Shown: positions 1 through 9,019 of the stretch, piece by piece
How positions within the stretch are numbered: the stretch's first letter is position 1
How the letters are laid out: every line of letters starts with the position of its first letter
NCBI RefSeq assembly: GCF_004365355.1
Contig: NZ_SODP01000002.1
Location: forward strand, 489,741-553,740
Direction of reading: 5' to 3'
Length of the DNA stretch: 64,000 nucleotides
Source: Kribbella pratensis
GTDB taxonomy: Bacteria > Actinomycetota > Actinomycetes > Propionibacteriales > Kribbellaceae
Translations under genes and position numbers: made by a program
The notes under the pieces: generated by a model
The model's database searches: none
The model's input: the letters and a program-made list of their open reading frames with translations, nothing else
What the model was told of the DNA's origin: nothing

Positions 1-589
1 TGTCTTCGGCCGGCAGGTACTTGGCGTTGTCGAGGTAGAGATCCCGGTACGCCGGATCGGTCCCGTCGTACGGCACGCCGGCCAGCGGCCCGTGCCGGTC
101 GCTGCCCTTGTTGACGGCGAACCAGGTCAACGCGGCACCGAGATGCTCGGTGATACCGAACGGCAGTCCACGCTCCTCGGCGGCGGCCTTCCAAAGGCCG
201 ACGATGTCCTTGCCCGGCCCGACCTTTGCCGAGTTCCACGGGTTCACCGACGACTCGTAGTTGAAGAAGTTGTCGTGATGGACGGCCTGCGCCACGAAGT
301 ACCGCGCACCGGCCGCCACGAACCGGTTCATCAAGTCGGCCGGATCGAAGCGCTCCGCCTTCCATTGCCGGACGATGTCCTTATAGCCCGACTGCGACGG
401 GTGTCCGTACATCCGCAGGTGGTGCAGGTACTGCTCAGAGCCTTGCCGGTACATGTGGCGCGCGTACCAGTCGCCGTACCGAGGCACCGACTGCGGTCCC
501 CAGTGCGACCAGATGCCGAGTTTCGCGTCCCGGAACCAGTCAGGGCACTCGAACGTGGACAGGGACTCGAACGTTGCGTCGAACGGCAC
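1..589 (-). CDS. Alpha-L-fucosidase, GH29 (3' end outside window)
   Basis: The first 196 residues of a GH29 alpha-L-fucosidase, which removes terminal L-fucose with retention of configuration. Family landmarks are in order: WFRDAKLGIWSHWG near residues 20-33, GARYFVAQAVHHDNFF near 100-115, and DIVGLWKAAAEERGLPFG near 130-147. The catalytic Asp lies further on and is not in the window. The start is a GTG with GAGGAG about six bases upstream; no in-frame ATG fits. There is no signal peptide, so the enzyme should act inside the cell on imported fucosides. It is the last gene seen of a fucose-import operon, 66 bases after the binding-protein gene and behind a strong hairpin. The fold assignment is firm; substrate linkage cannot be read from this part. 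Confidence 0.88.
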   Translation of the reverse strand, partial: MPFDATFESLSTFECPDWFRDAKLGIWSHWGPQSVPRYGDWYARHMYRQGSEQYLHHLRMYGHPSQSGYKDIVRQWKAERFDPADLMNRFVAAGARYFVAQAVHHDNFFNYESSVNPWNSAKVGPGKDIVGLWKAAAEERGLPFGITEHLGAALTWFAVNKGSDRHGPLAGVPYDGTDPAYRDLYLDNAKYLPAED

Positions 590-619
590 TCTTTGCTCCT
601 CGTCGCTGATACCGGGTGA

Positions 620-647
620 GGGCCGGCCGGATCACTCCGGCCGGCCC
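620..647 (-). terminator. Perfect hairpin between binding-protein and GH29 genes
   Basis: A 12-bp perfect stem (620-631 with 636-647) closes a TCAC loop. It lies just after the stop of the solute-binding-protein gene and 31 bases before the GH29 start. There is no U-tract. It could be an attenuating terminator or an mRNA 3' stabiliser that keeps the binding protein more abundant than the enzyme behind it. Confidence 0.55.
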
Positions 648-655
648 GGGTCCGC

Positions 656-2350
656 CTACTTGTTGGGCACCTTGTCGTACGCGGTCTGCTGGATCTCTAG
701 GTAGCGCTTCAGACCGAGACCCTCCAGCCCCTTGACGTAGCTGTCCCAGTCGGTGTCGATGTTCTTCGAGCCGGTGATGAACTGCAGGGAGTTCTGCTGG
801 ATGTAGTTCTCGAGGTTGGTCTGCAGGGTCGCGACCTCGTTGGCGAGGGTGGGGTCGATCCAGACCTTCCAGAACGGGTAGATCTGCGCCTTGTCCTCGT
901 GGCCGGCGTACAGCTTGGTGGCATCGAAGAGCTTGCGCTCGTACCCCGCCTGCGTGTGGACGTCGGTGTCGATGACCTCGGAGTTCCGGAACTGCGCGGT
1001 GTTGTTGTACTGCGCGAGCGCTCCCCACCCGGAGTTCCGCGGCTTCGAGCCGGGCTTCAGCGGGATCTGCTTGAAGCTCGGCTTCAGCGACTTGTCGAGC
1101 GCCACGTCACCGGAACCGGGCTTGGTCCAGGCCTTGCCCTCCGAGCCGAACTGTCCGTTGATCTGGCCCTCGTCGGTGAAGATGTAGTCGAGCATCTTGA
1201 TCGCCTGGATCTGCTTCTCCGGTGTGGCCTTCGACGTCAGTACGAACGTGGCGCCGGGAATGCTCGGGAAGACGTAGCTGGCGTAGTTCGCGCCACTCGG
1301 ACCGGTCAGCGGCGGTACCGCGTCGTACTGCTGGTCCCGCCCGTCCGCCGAACCGACGGTGACGAAGATGCCCGAGTGCATGACGGTGCCCGCGCCGAGG
1401 ATGACCGAGCCGCCGTGGTTGCCCTGCTGCTGCATCGCGTCCGGGTTCTGCGTGAAGGCGCCTTTGTCGATCAGCCCTTCTTTGTAGAGCGAGTTGATGT
1501 ACCGCAGGCCTTCGCGCCAACCGTCCTTGTTCGCCTGGACGTCGACCTTGCCGTTGTTGAGAACCAGTGTGGTGTTGTTGCCGCCGCTGTTGTTCTGCCC
1601 TTGCGGGTCGTAGATGAAGGCGTTCATGAAGTACGGGATGAGGTTGTCGCGGACGTTCGCGCTGATCGGGATCTCGTCGGCCTTGCCGTTGCCGTTCGGA
1701 TCCTGGGTCTTGAACGCCTGGAGCACCTTCCGCATGTCCTCGGTGGTCTTCGGCTGCTCGAGGCCCAGCTTCTTCAGCCACGCCGAGTTCATCCACAGCT
1801 TGTCCGGGTACGAACAGTGGAAGCAGTCGACCCACTGCGGGAGGCCGTAGATCTTGCCGTCCGGCGCGGTCGCCATCGCCTTCCACTCCGGCGTGGAGTC
1901 CAGCGCCTTCTTGATGTTCGGCGCGTACTGATCGATCAGCTGGTTCAGCGGTACGACGACACCCTGATTTCCCAGCTTCAGCAGGTCCGCCGTCGTGAAC
2001 TGGTCGACCCAGGGGATCAGCAGGTACAGGTCGGGGTAGTCACCGCTGGCCAGCGAGATCTGCCGCTTCTCCTTGGCCGGCCCACCGTCGTACGTGGTCG
2101 TCTGCCACTTGATGGTGATGTTGAACTTCTGCTGGATCAGCTTGGTGAAGTCGTTGGTGGCCAGGTTCGTGTCGGCCGCCTGCGGCGAGAAGACGTTCAG
2201 GGTGACAGCGGGATTCCCGGTGACCGTCGGCAGTGGCTTTCCGTCCGCGGCGTCCGAGCCACCGCCTCCGGAGCAGGCCGCGAGGCCGAGAGCCAGGAGA
2301 CTGATACCGGCGATCGCGGCACGCCTCCGCCTACTGATTCGTACAGACAT
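656..2350 (-). CDS. Sugar ABC transporter substrate-binding lipoprotein (LplA-type)
   Basis: A 564-residue family 1 extracellular solute-binding protein that captures sugar at the membrane surface for the two permeases upstream. It has an arginine-rich N-terminus, a hydrophobic segment, and a lipobox LAAC with the lipidated Cys at residue 26 followed by a GGGG linker. Its length and its DLYLLIPWVDQF-like region match the long LplA-type binding proteins paired with LplB/LplC permeases rather than the 430-residue maltose type. ATG is preceded by GTGAGGGAACC. Genes for GH29 and GH95 fucosidases flank the transporter, so I infer fucose or fucosylated oligosaccharides as cargo; the sequence alone does not fix the ligand. 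Confidence 0.85.
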   Translation of the reverse strand: MSVRISRRRRAAIAGISLLALGLAACSGGGGSDAADGKPLPTVTGNPAVTLNVFSPQAADTNLATNDFTKLIQQKFNITIKWQTTTYDGGPAKEKRQISLASGDYPDLYLLIPWVDQFTTADLLKLGNQGVVVPLNQLIDQYAPNIKKALDSTPEWKAMATAPDGKIYGLPQWVDCFHCSYPDKLWMNSAWLKKLGLEQPKTTEDMRKVLQAFKTQDPNGNGKADEIPISANVRDNLIPYFMNAFIYDPQGQNNSGGNNTTLVLNNGKVDVQANKDGWREGLRYINSLYKEGLIDKGAFTQNPDAMQQQGNHGGSVILGAGTVMHSGIFVTVGSADGRDQQYDAVPPLTGPSGANYASYVFPSIPGATFVLTSKATPEKQIQAIKMLDYIFTDEGQINGQFGSEGKAWTKPGSGDVALDKSLKPSFKQIPLKPGSKPRNSGWGALAQYNNTAQFRNSEVIDTDVHTQAGYERKLFDATKLYAGHEDKAQIYPFWKVWIDPTLANEVATLQTNLENYIQQNSLQFITGSKNIDTDWDSYVKGLEGLGLKRYLEIQQTAYDKVPNK

Positions 2351-2405
2351 GGTTCCCTCACAGGGGTCGAGGTGATACGGAGTGATACCGGGTGGTACCG
2401 GAGGA

Positions 2406-3356
2406 TCAGCCCTTGACGGCGCCGATCAGGATTCCCTTGGTGAAGTAGCGGGCGACGAACGGATAGATGACCAGGACCGGAACGCTCGCGACCACGATCA
2501 GCGAGTACTTGAGCAGGTCGGCGAGCTGCTGGCGCTGGATGACGACCGACGCGTCGACGGCGCCGCCGCCGGTGGTGTTGAGGATCAGGATGTTCCGCAG
2601 GACCAGCTGGAGCGGGAACAGGTCCGGGTTCTTCAGGTAGATCAGCGCGTCGAAGTAGGAGTTCCACTGCATGATCGCGTACATCAACGCGACCACCGCG
2701 ATCATTGGCTTGGCCAACGGGATCACCACCGACCACAGGAACCGCAGGTCGCCGCAGCCGTCCAGCTGCGCGGCCTCGACCAGCTCGTCGGGGATCGCGG
2801 TGCGGAAGTAGGTCCGGGCGATGATGACCTGCCAGACCCCGATCGCCTGCGGGATGATCAGCGCCCACCGGGTGTCGAGCAGACCGACGGACTGGACCAC
2901 CAGGTATGTCGGGATCAGGCCGCCGGTGAACAGCATCGTGAACAGGATGGCGGTCATCACCACGTTGCGGCCGACCAGCGTACGGCGCGACATCGGGTAG
3001 GCGATCGCGATCGTCATCGTGACGCTGACGATCGTGCCGACCACGGTGTAGAACAGCGAGTTCAGGTAGCCCTGGACGATCTGCGGATTCTCGAACACCG
3101 CGTGGTAGCCGCGCAGCGAGAAGTCCACCGGCCAGAACAACACCCGGCCGGCCGATACCGCTTCCGGGCTGCTGAACGAGCTGGCCACGATGTACAGCAA
3201 CGGCGCCAGGACGATCACGAAGAAGACCGCCAGCAGCAGGTACACGCAGAACAGGAAGATCCGGTCGGTCCGCGGCTCCCGGATCCGGCGGGCGCGCGCG
3301 GCGCGGCGCTCGACCCGCTTGCTGGGCAGCGTTCTGGTTTCGGTTTGGACGCTCAT
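2406..3356 (-). CDS. Carbohydrate ABC transporter permease (LplC/YtcP-type)
   Basis: A 316-residue inner-membrane permease, the MalG-side subunit of the fucoside importer. A charged N-terminal tail of about 33 residues precedes six predicted membrane segments. The EAA loop that contacts the ATPase is visible as EAAQLDGCGDLRFLWSVVIP near residues 215-234. The start is the ATG at 3356, which overlaps the TGA of the upstream permease as ATGA, so the two are translationally coupled. The reading frame stays open far upstream of this point, but that part lies inside the neighbour's coding region and is not a real extension. No ATP-binding subunit is encoded nearby. Confidence 0.87.
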   Translation of the reverse strand: MSVQTETRTLPSKRVERRAARARRIREPRTDRIFLFCVYLLLAVFFVIVLAPLLYIVASSFSSPEAVSAGRVLFWPVDFSLRGYHAVFENPQIVQGYLNSLFYTVVGTIVSVTMTIAIAYPMSRRTLVGRNVVMTAILFTMLFTGGLIPTYLVVQSVGLLDTRWALIIPQAIGVWQVIIARTYFRTAIPDELVEAAQLDGCGDLRFLWSVVIPLAKPMIAVVALMYAIMQWNSYFDALIYLKNPDLFPLQLVLRNILILNTTGGGAVDASVVIQRQQLADLLKYSLIVVASVPVLVIYPFVARYFTKGILIGAVKG

Positions 3357-4339
3357 GACCACAATCCGTTCCCGGTGATCCGCTTGGCGATCGCATTGAC
3401 CATCAGCAGCAGCGCGAGGTTGATGACCGAGTTGAACAGTCCGATCGCGGTGGCGCCGCTGAAGTCGGCGTTCAGCAAGCCGGTCTTGTAGACGTAGGTG
3501 GCGATGATCTCGGACTGGCTCAGGTTGAGCGGGTTCTGCAGCAGGAAGGCCTTCTCGAACCCGATGGCCATGATGTTGCCGACAGCAAGCACCAGGATGA
3601 TGACGGCGGTCGGCATGATGCCGGGCAGGTCGACGTGCCGGATCCGTTGCAACCGGCTGGCGCCGTCGAGCTTGGCCGACTCGTGCAGTGCCGGGTCGAT
3701 GCCGGACAGCGCAGCCAGGTAGATCACCGCGGAGTATCCGGTGGTCTGCCACACGTCCGACCACACGTAGATGTGACGGAAGTACTCCGGGTTGCCGAGG
3801 AAGTCGATCGACGGCACGCCGAAGAAGCCCAGGCCCTCGTTGACGATGCCGAGCCGCGGCGACAGCACCAGGATCGTCATCGACACGACCACCACGGTGG
3901 AGATGAAGTACGGCGCATACGTCACCAACTGAACCGACCGCTTGAACACACCGTTGCGGACCTCGTTGAGTGCCAGCGCGAGGATGATCGCGATCGGGAA
4001 GCTCGCCGCCACGGTGTAGACCGACAGGATGAAGGTGTTCTTCACCAGGGTCCAGAACACCGGGTTGTGGAAGAACAGGTCGAAGTTCTGCCAGCCGACC
4101 CACGGGCTTCCCCAGATGCCCTTGATCACGTTGAAACTCTTGAACGCCAGGACTGCGTTCGACATCGGGATGTACTTGAAGATCACGAACCACACCAGCG
4201 GCACGACCATCAACAGGTACAGGGTCCAGTGCCGTCGAAGACTGCGGCGCAGTCCTTGGACGCCGGGACGTTCTCGCCGCCGCCGGCGCCGCACCGGCGT
4301 CTCACCGGCCGGTGGCCGGACCGTGGTCAGGGTAGCCAT
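3353..4339 (-). CDS. ABC transporter permease (LplB/YteP-type)
   Basis: A 328-residue permease, the MalF-side partner of the importer. A basic, Arg-rich N-terminal region of about 38 residues is followed by a first membrane segment (LYLLMVVPLVWFVIF) and five more. The EAA-loop equivalent reads ESAKLDGASRLQRIRHVDLP near residues 220-240. It is the first transporter gene after the GH95 gene and is coupled by a 4-base overlap to the second permease. Family assignment rests on this membrane layout and on its pairing with the long binding protein. Confidence 0.87.
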   Translation of the reverse strand: MATLTTVRPPAGETPVRRRRRRERPGVQGLRRSLRRHWTLYLLMVVPLVWFVIFKYIPMSNAVLAFKSFNVIKGIWGSPWVGWQNFDLFFHNPVFWTLVKNTFILSVYTVAASFPIAIILALALNEVRNGVFKRSVQLVTYAPYFISTVVVVSMTILVLSPRLGIVNEGLGFFGVPSIDFLGNPEYFRHIYVWSDVWQTTGYSAVIYLAALSGIDPALHESAKLDGASRLQRIRHVDLPGIMPTAVIILVLAVGNIMAIGFEKAFLLQNPLNLSQSEIIATYVYKTGLLNADFSGATAIGLFNSVINLALLLMVNAIAKRITGNGLWS

Positions 4340-4365
4340 GGAACCTCCTTCATCCGTGCCGGTTG

Positions 4366-6741
4366 TCAGATCGGGCTAACGCGATGGCCGACGCCGGCGG
4401 TCAACCGGACCGGAACCCGGTCGTCGCCGTGACGCACGACCCGCTCCTGGTCCCGGTCGGCGGTCAGGACCGCTTCGACGCCGGCCGGCGTCCACGCGAT
4501 GTCGACGGTGACCCCGCCGCGAGCCCGTAGGCCCGTGACCCGCCCGCTCGGCCATTCGGCCGGCAGCGCGGGCAGCAGTTCGATCTCGCCCGTGTGGCTC
4601 TGCAGCAGCATCTCGGCGATGCCGGCGGTCGCGCCGAAGTTCCCGTCGATCTGGAACGGCGGGTGGGCGCAGAAGAGATTCGGGTACACGCCCGCGCCGC
4701 TGCCGACATAGTCGGTCGAGGTGTCGCCGGCAGGTGCGAGGAACGCCCGGACGAGCCGGTGCGTGCCGGCCGCATCGCGCAACCGGGCGTACAGGTTGAT
4801 CTTCCAGGCCAGCGACCAACCGGTGGCCTGGTCGCCACGCAGTTCGAGCGTCCGGGCCGCGGCGGCCGCGAGGGCCGGCGTGCCGTCCGGCGTGATCGCA
4901 TCGCCCGGATGAAGACCGACGAGGTGCGACATGTGCCGGTGATGGGGTTCTTCTTCGGGTAGATCCGCCAACCACTCCTGCAGCTGTCCGCGTGAGCCGA
5001 TCGCGGGCTCGGGGATTCGCTTGCGGGCGGTGGACAACTCGCCGACCAACGGGTCGACGATATCGAGCAGTTCAGCCGCTCGCTCGACCCGCTGGAAGAG
5101 GTCCGAGATCAGGGCCAGGTCCATGGTCGACGACCAGGTCACCGACGCGGGCTGTCCGTCGTCGGCCAGGTAGGTATTCTCCGGGGAGGTCGACGGCGCC
5201 GTACCGAGGGTTCCGTCCGGCATCTCCGTCAACCAGTCGAGGCAGAACTCCGCGGCGCCCAGCAATACGCGCCACGATTCGCGAAGGGAGTCCAGATCAC
5301 CGGTGAACGCGTAGTGGTCCCACAGGTGGCGGGCCAGCCAGGCACCTGCCATCGGCCAGTTCGACCACCGCGGATCGCCCTCGACCGGGAACGACCAGCA
5401 CCAGGCGTCGGCGTTGTGATGCGCGGTCCAGCCGCCACAGCCGTACCGTTCCTTCGCCGTCGGGCGCCCGGCCTCGGCGAGCTGACCGATGTAGCGGAGC
5501 AGCGGTTCATGGCACTCGGAGAGATTGGTGGTCTCCGCGGGCCAGTAGTTCATCTCGGTGTTGATGTTCACCGTGAAGTTGCTGGACCACGGCGGCCGGA
5601 GGATGTCGTTCCAGATCCCCTGCAGATTGGTCGGCAGCCCACCCGATCGCGAACCCGCGATCATCAGGTAGCGGCCGTAGTTGAACAGCAGCGCGACCAG
5701 TGCGGGGTCTTCGACGTCGACCGCACCCGCGACGCGTACGTCGGTCGGCAGGTCGGCATTCTCGGCCGGACCGGGCAGCTCGAGCGACGAACGACGGAAC
5801 AGCTGCTGGTGATCCTCACGATGGTCGGCCACGAGTTCGTCGTACGTGCGATCGCGCGCCGCGAGCACCTTCTGATCCCCAGCGGCCCAGCACTCCGTCG
5901 CCGATCGGGTCGGCGAGGTCGACGGTCCGTCGTACCCGGTATCGGTGGAGAGAATCAGGACGACCTCGGTTGCCTCCTCGACCGTGAGCTCGGTGTCGAC
6001 GGCTCGGAGCTGCCCGTCGGTCGTGGCACGCAGTGCGATGGCCGCTTCCATACCGCGGTCCGCACCATCGGAGTACCGGATCGGCACCGGAACATCGCGA
6101 TGGTGCGGGGCGACATCGGCCGGAGCTTGCAACAACAATCCGAGCCCGTCCTCGACTGGGTGTGGTTGTGACTGCAACTGCGAGGTCAACCGGCACGTCA
6201 GCCCCAGTACCGGCTCGGACGCTGTCAGTCGCACGACCAGGACACCGTCCGGAGCGCTGACGAAGACTTCCTGGCGCACCGCGACTCCGCCGAGCTCGTA
6301 CTCCGCGGTCGCCGTCGCGGTGTCCAGATCGAGCTCGCGACGGTACTGCGCGACCTCGCCGACGGCGGGCGTGGTGCCGCCGACCCGAACCTCCATCAGG
6401 AGGTCGCCCAGCGGCAGGTACGCCTGGCAGTAGCCGGAGTGGAAACCGCCGGCCAGCTCATGCGCCCGGCGGAGCTCGCCGGCCGTGAGGGCGTCACGCA
6501 CTTCCTGCACCGCCTCCGCGCCGGTCGCACCGAGCGGAGCCGACAACAACCGTGCGGTCTCCGGGCCGCCCGACCAGAGAGTCTCGTCGTTCAGCCCGAT
6601 CCGGTCAGTGCCAAGACCGCCGAAACACATCGCGCCGATGCGGCCGTTGCCGAGCGGCAAAGCCTCGAGCCACGTCTCCGCAGGCCGGTCGTAGCGCAAG
6701 CGTTGCGCAGCGGACCGATCTGAGCCCACCAGGTCGCTCAT
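4366..6741 (-). CDS. Glycoside hydrolase family 95 (alpha-L-fucosidase)
   Basis: A 791-residue GH95 enzyme, which hydrolyses alpha-1,2-linked L-fucose (some members act on L-galactose) with inversion. The N-terminal beta-sandwich starts with the family signature ETWLEALPLGNGRIGAMCFGG. In the (alpha/alpha)6 barrel I see the paired Asn motif NINTEMNYWPAE, the acid-bearing STSPENTYL, HMSHLVGLHPG and FQIDGNFGATAG, where the base Asp and its Asn helpers are expected. The length is normal for the family. There is no signal peptide, so it probably acts on imported oligosaccharides together with the GH29 enzyme. It is the first gene of the minus-strand operon, 26 bases before the LplB-type permease, and is divergent from the L-fuconate dehydratase gene. 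Confidence 0.92.
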   Translation of the reverse strand: MSDLVGSDRSAAQRLRYDRPAETWLEALPLGNGRIGAMCFGGLGTDRIGLNDETLWSGGPETARLLSAPLGATGAEAVQEVRDALTAGELRRAHELAGGFHSGYCQAYLPLGDLLMEVRVGGTTPAVGEVAQYRRELDLDTATATAEYELGGVAVRQEVFVSAPDGVLVVRLTASEPVLGLTCRLTSQLQSQPHPVEDGLGLLLQAPADVAPHHRDVPVPIRYSDGADRGMEAAIALRATTDGQLRAVDTELTVEEATEVVLILSTDTGYDGPSTSPTRSATECWAAGDQKVLAARDRTYDELVADHREDHQQLFRRSSLELPGPAENADLPTDVRVAGAVDVEDPALVALLFNYGRYLMIAGSRSGGLPTNLQGIWNDILRPPWSSNFTVNINTEMNYWPAETTNLSECHEPLLRYIGQLAEAGRPTAKERYGCGGWTAHHNADAWCWSFPVEGDPRWSNWPMAGAWLARHLWDHYAFTGDLDSLRESWRVLLGAAEFCLDWLTEMPDGTLGTAPSTSPENTYLADDGQPASVTWSSTMDLALISDLFQRVERAAELLDIVDPLVGELSTARKRIPEPAIGSRGQLQEWLADLPEEEPHHRHMSHLVGLHPGDAITPDGTPALAAAAARTLELRGDQATGWSLAWKINLYARLRDAAGTHRLVRAFLAPAGDTSTDYVGSGAGVYPNLFCAHPPFQIDGNFGATAGIAEMLLQSHTGEIELLPALPAEWPSGRVTGLRARGGVTVDIAWTPAGVEAVLTADRDQERVVRHGDDRVPVRLTAGVGHRVSPI

Positions 6742-6850
6742 ATCGCAGTCCTCCGTCGATGAGACGAGGTATTAGTCCTATGAATTTCCGGGATCGTAGC
6801 GCTGCGCGGACGGTTGGTCCATACTGAGCGGCATCGTTCTGTCAAAAAGA

Positions 6851-6866
6851 TCCCATCTCTATGGGA
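6851..6866. promoter_or_regulatory. Inverted repeat in the fucose divergent promoter
   Basis: TCCCAT-CTCT-ATGGGA is a perfect 6-bp inverted repeat ending 18 bases before the L-fuconate dehydratase start, in the 143-base region shared by the two divergent fucose operons. It is a reasonable operator candidate for the FadR-type regulator encoded in the same cluster, but no second copy was found. Confidence 0.35.
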
Positions 6867-6884
6867 CCGATGTGAGGGGCCGCC

Positions 6885-8204
6885 ATGCCACGCATCACCT
6901 CGCTGGAGGTTGTCGACGTCCGATTCCCGACCTCGCTGACCAGCGACGGTTCGGACGCGATGAACAAGGACGGTGATCACTCGGCGGCGTACATCGTTCT
7001 GCACACCGACGCTCCGGGCCTGTCCGGACACGGCTTCACCTTCACGATCGGCCGGGGGAACGACCTCTGCGTCGCGGCGGCTCAGCAACGCGCCCAGCCG
7101 CTGATCGGCCGGGACGTCGACGAGCTGTGCAACGACCTCGGCGGCATCTACCGGGAGCTCCAGTCGGACAGCCAGCTGCGCTGGCTCGGGCCTGACAAGG
7201 GAGTCATCCACCTGGCATTGGCCGCGGTGATGAATGCCGTCTGGGATCTGGCCGCCCGGCGGGCCGGCGTACCCCTGTGGCGACTGCTGTCCGAGATGTC
7301 GCCCGAGGAACTCGTCGAAGCCGCCGATCTGCGCTACCTGAGCGACGTCCTGACCGCCGATCAGGCGGTGGCCCTACTGGCCGCCCAGGAAGCGGGCCGC
7401 AAGCAACGAATTGCCGAGCTAGAGGTCTCCGGCTACCCGTGCTACACCACCTCGGCCGGATGGCTCGGATACTCGGACGCCAAGCTGCGCAGGCTGTGCG
7501 AGGAAGCCGTTGCCTCTGGCTACAAACACGTCAAGCTGAAGGTCGGGGCCAACCTGGACGACGACATCCGGCGCTGCGGCATCGCCCGCGAGGTGCTCGG
7601 CCCGGACGGTCACCTGATGATCGACGCGAACCAAGTCTGGGATGTTCCGCAGGCCATCGAATGGGTCAAGGCGCTGGCCGGGTTCGACCCGCTGTGGATC
7701 GAAGAGCCCACCAGCCCCGACGACATCCTCGGCCACGCCGCGATCCGCAAGGCCGTGGCGCCCATCGGCGTCGCCACCGGTGAGCACGGCATGAACCGCG
7801 TGCTGTTCAAGCAGATGTTCCAAGCCGGCGCCATCGACTTCTGCCAACTCGACGCCGCGCGCCTCGGCAGCGTCAACGAAGTACTCGCGGTCTATCTGCT
7901 CGCCGCCTGCTTCGACGTGCCGGTCTGCCCGCACGCGGGTGGTGTCGGGCTGTGCGAACTCGTCCAGCACCTCGCGATCTTCGACTACGTCGCCCTGTCG
8001 GGCACCCTCGAGGGGCGTGTCACCGAGTACGTCGACCACCTGCACGAACACTTCGTCGAACCGTGTGTGGTCAAGGCCGGTGCTTACGTGCTTCCGGCCG
8101 CTCCGGGTTACAGTGCCGAGATGCACAGGGAGTCACTTCAGACCTACCGGTTCCCGGACGGCAGCTACTGGTCGGCCCGCGCGGAACGGGAACCGCTGCC
8201 GTGA
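6885..8204 (+). CDS. L-fuconate dehydratase
   Basis: A 439-residue enolase-superfamily enzyme that dehydrates L-fuconate to 2-keto-3-deoxy-L-fuconate in the non-phosphorylating L-fucose pathway. The N-terminal capping domain carries the family-specific string SDGSDAMNKDGDHSAAYIVL. In the barrel the KxK base is YKHVKLKVG, the metal ligands are in MIDANQVWD, WIEEPTSPDD and ATGEHGMNRV, and the second acid/base His is in CPHAGGVGLCELVQH. These match mandelate-racemase-group fuconate dehydratases in order and spacing, and the length is typical. It starts the plus-strand operon and overlaps the downstream regulator by GTGA. Fucose dehydrogenase, lactonase and later pathway steps are not in the window. 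Confidence 0.92.
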   Translation: MPRITSLEVVDVRFPTSLTSDGSDAMNKDGDHSAAYIVLHTDAPGLSGHGFTFTIGRGNDLCVAAAQQRAQPLIGRDVDELCNDLGGIYRELQSDSQLRWLGPDKGVIHLALAAVMNAVWDLAARRAGVPLWRLLSEMSPEELVEAADLRYLSDVLTADQAVALLAAQEAGRKQRIAELEVSGYPCYTTSAGWLGYSDAKLRRLCEEAVASGYKHVKLKVGANLDDDIRRCGIAREVLGPDGHLMIDANQVWDVPQAIEWVKALAGFDPLWIEEPTSPDDILGHAAIRKAVAPIGVATGEHGMNRVLFKQMFQAGAIDFCQLDAARLGSVNEVLAVYLLAACFDVPVCPHAGGVGLCELVQHLAIFDYVALSGTLEGRVTEYVDHLHEHFVEPCVVKAGAYVLPAAPGYSAEMHRESLQTYRFPDGSYWSARAEREPLP

Positions 8205-9019
8205 GCCCCGGCGACGTGGTCGAGCGGTCCCGGCCACCTGGCGTGTCCCAGACCGACGTGGTCATCGAGGGAATCCGTCAGATGATCATCGACGGCGAGC
8301 TCCGCTCCGGCGACCGGCTTCCGGTCGAGAAGGACCTCGCCGCGGCACTCGGCGTCTCCCGGAATCCGCTCCGCGAAGGGGTCCGCGCGCTGTCCATGAT
8401 GGGCGTGCTGGAGACCCGGCAAGGTGACGGTACCTACGTCACCAAACTGGACCCGTCGATGCTCCTCGCCCCGATCGGATTCGTCGTCGACCTGCAGGAC
8501 GGCAGCGGCACGCATCACCTGCACGCGGTACGCCGGGTCCTCGAGACCGAGGCCGCAGGCCTTGCGGCGCAACAGATCGCGCCGGCAGAACTCGCGGCCG
8601 CTGCCGAGCTGTTGCGCCACAACGAGGCCGAACTCAGGCTCGAGGCACCCAACCACGAGACAGTGATCGAGAACGACATCGCCTTCCACCGCATCATCGC
8701 GGATGCGGCCGGCAATCCGGTACTGGCGGCGTTGATCAACGCACTCGGTGGACGAACGATGCGCGACCGGCTCCGTCGATCGATCACGGAGCCCGGCGCC
8801 GATGAAACCGCCCACGGGGAACACCTCGCGATCCTCGCCGCCCTGACGGCGCACAACCCCGACCGGGCGCGGATCCAGATGTCGGCCCACCTGTTCACCG
8901 TCGAGGACTACCTCGAGACGCACCAAGGGTCCGAATCCCGCCTGACAGACAATCAGCGCGGCGGTCGGAGTACAGCGAAGGGATCGGTCACGGTCAGTTC
9001 GCGCGCGGCGAATTTGTAG
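8201..9019 (+). CDS. FadR-type GntR-family regulator of the fucose cluster
   Basis: A 272-residue transcription factor with an N-terminal winged helix (about residues 14-85; motif LPVEKDLAAALGVSRNPLRE, then QGDGTYV) and a C-terminal all-helical FCD ligand domain (about 100-235). In FCD proteins, conserved acidic and His residues hold a metal or carboxylate ligand; NDIAFHRIIADAAGNP and HGEHLAILAAL fit that pattern. The GTG start overlaps the fuconate dehydratase stop, which ties it to that operon. A sugar-acid effector such as fuconate is inferred. The last 35 or so residues look like an extra tail: they overlap the convergent nrtR-like gene by 67 bases. Confidence 0.88.
   Translation: MSPGDVVERSRPPGVSQTDVVIEGIRQMIIDGELRSGDRLPVEKDLAAALGVSRNPLREGVRALSMMGVLETRQGDGTYVTKLDPSMLLAPIGFVVDLQDGSGTHHLHAVRRVLETEAAGLAAQQIAPAELAAAAELLRHNEAELRLEAPNHETVIENDIAFHRIIADAAGNPVLAALINALGGRTMRDRLRRSITEPGADETAHGEHLAILAALTAHNPDRARIQMSAHLFTVEDYLETHQGSESRLTDNQRGGRSTAKGSVTVSSRAANL

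Noticed and set aside
899..2416. A 505-codon open frame on the plus strand over the binding-protein gene
   Set aside because: It is antisense to a clear lipoprotein gene; its Arg/Val/Asp-rich translation is typical of reverse-strand frames in high-GC DNA and resembles no family.
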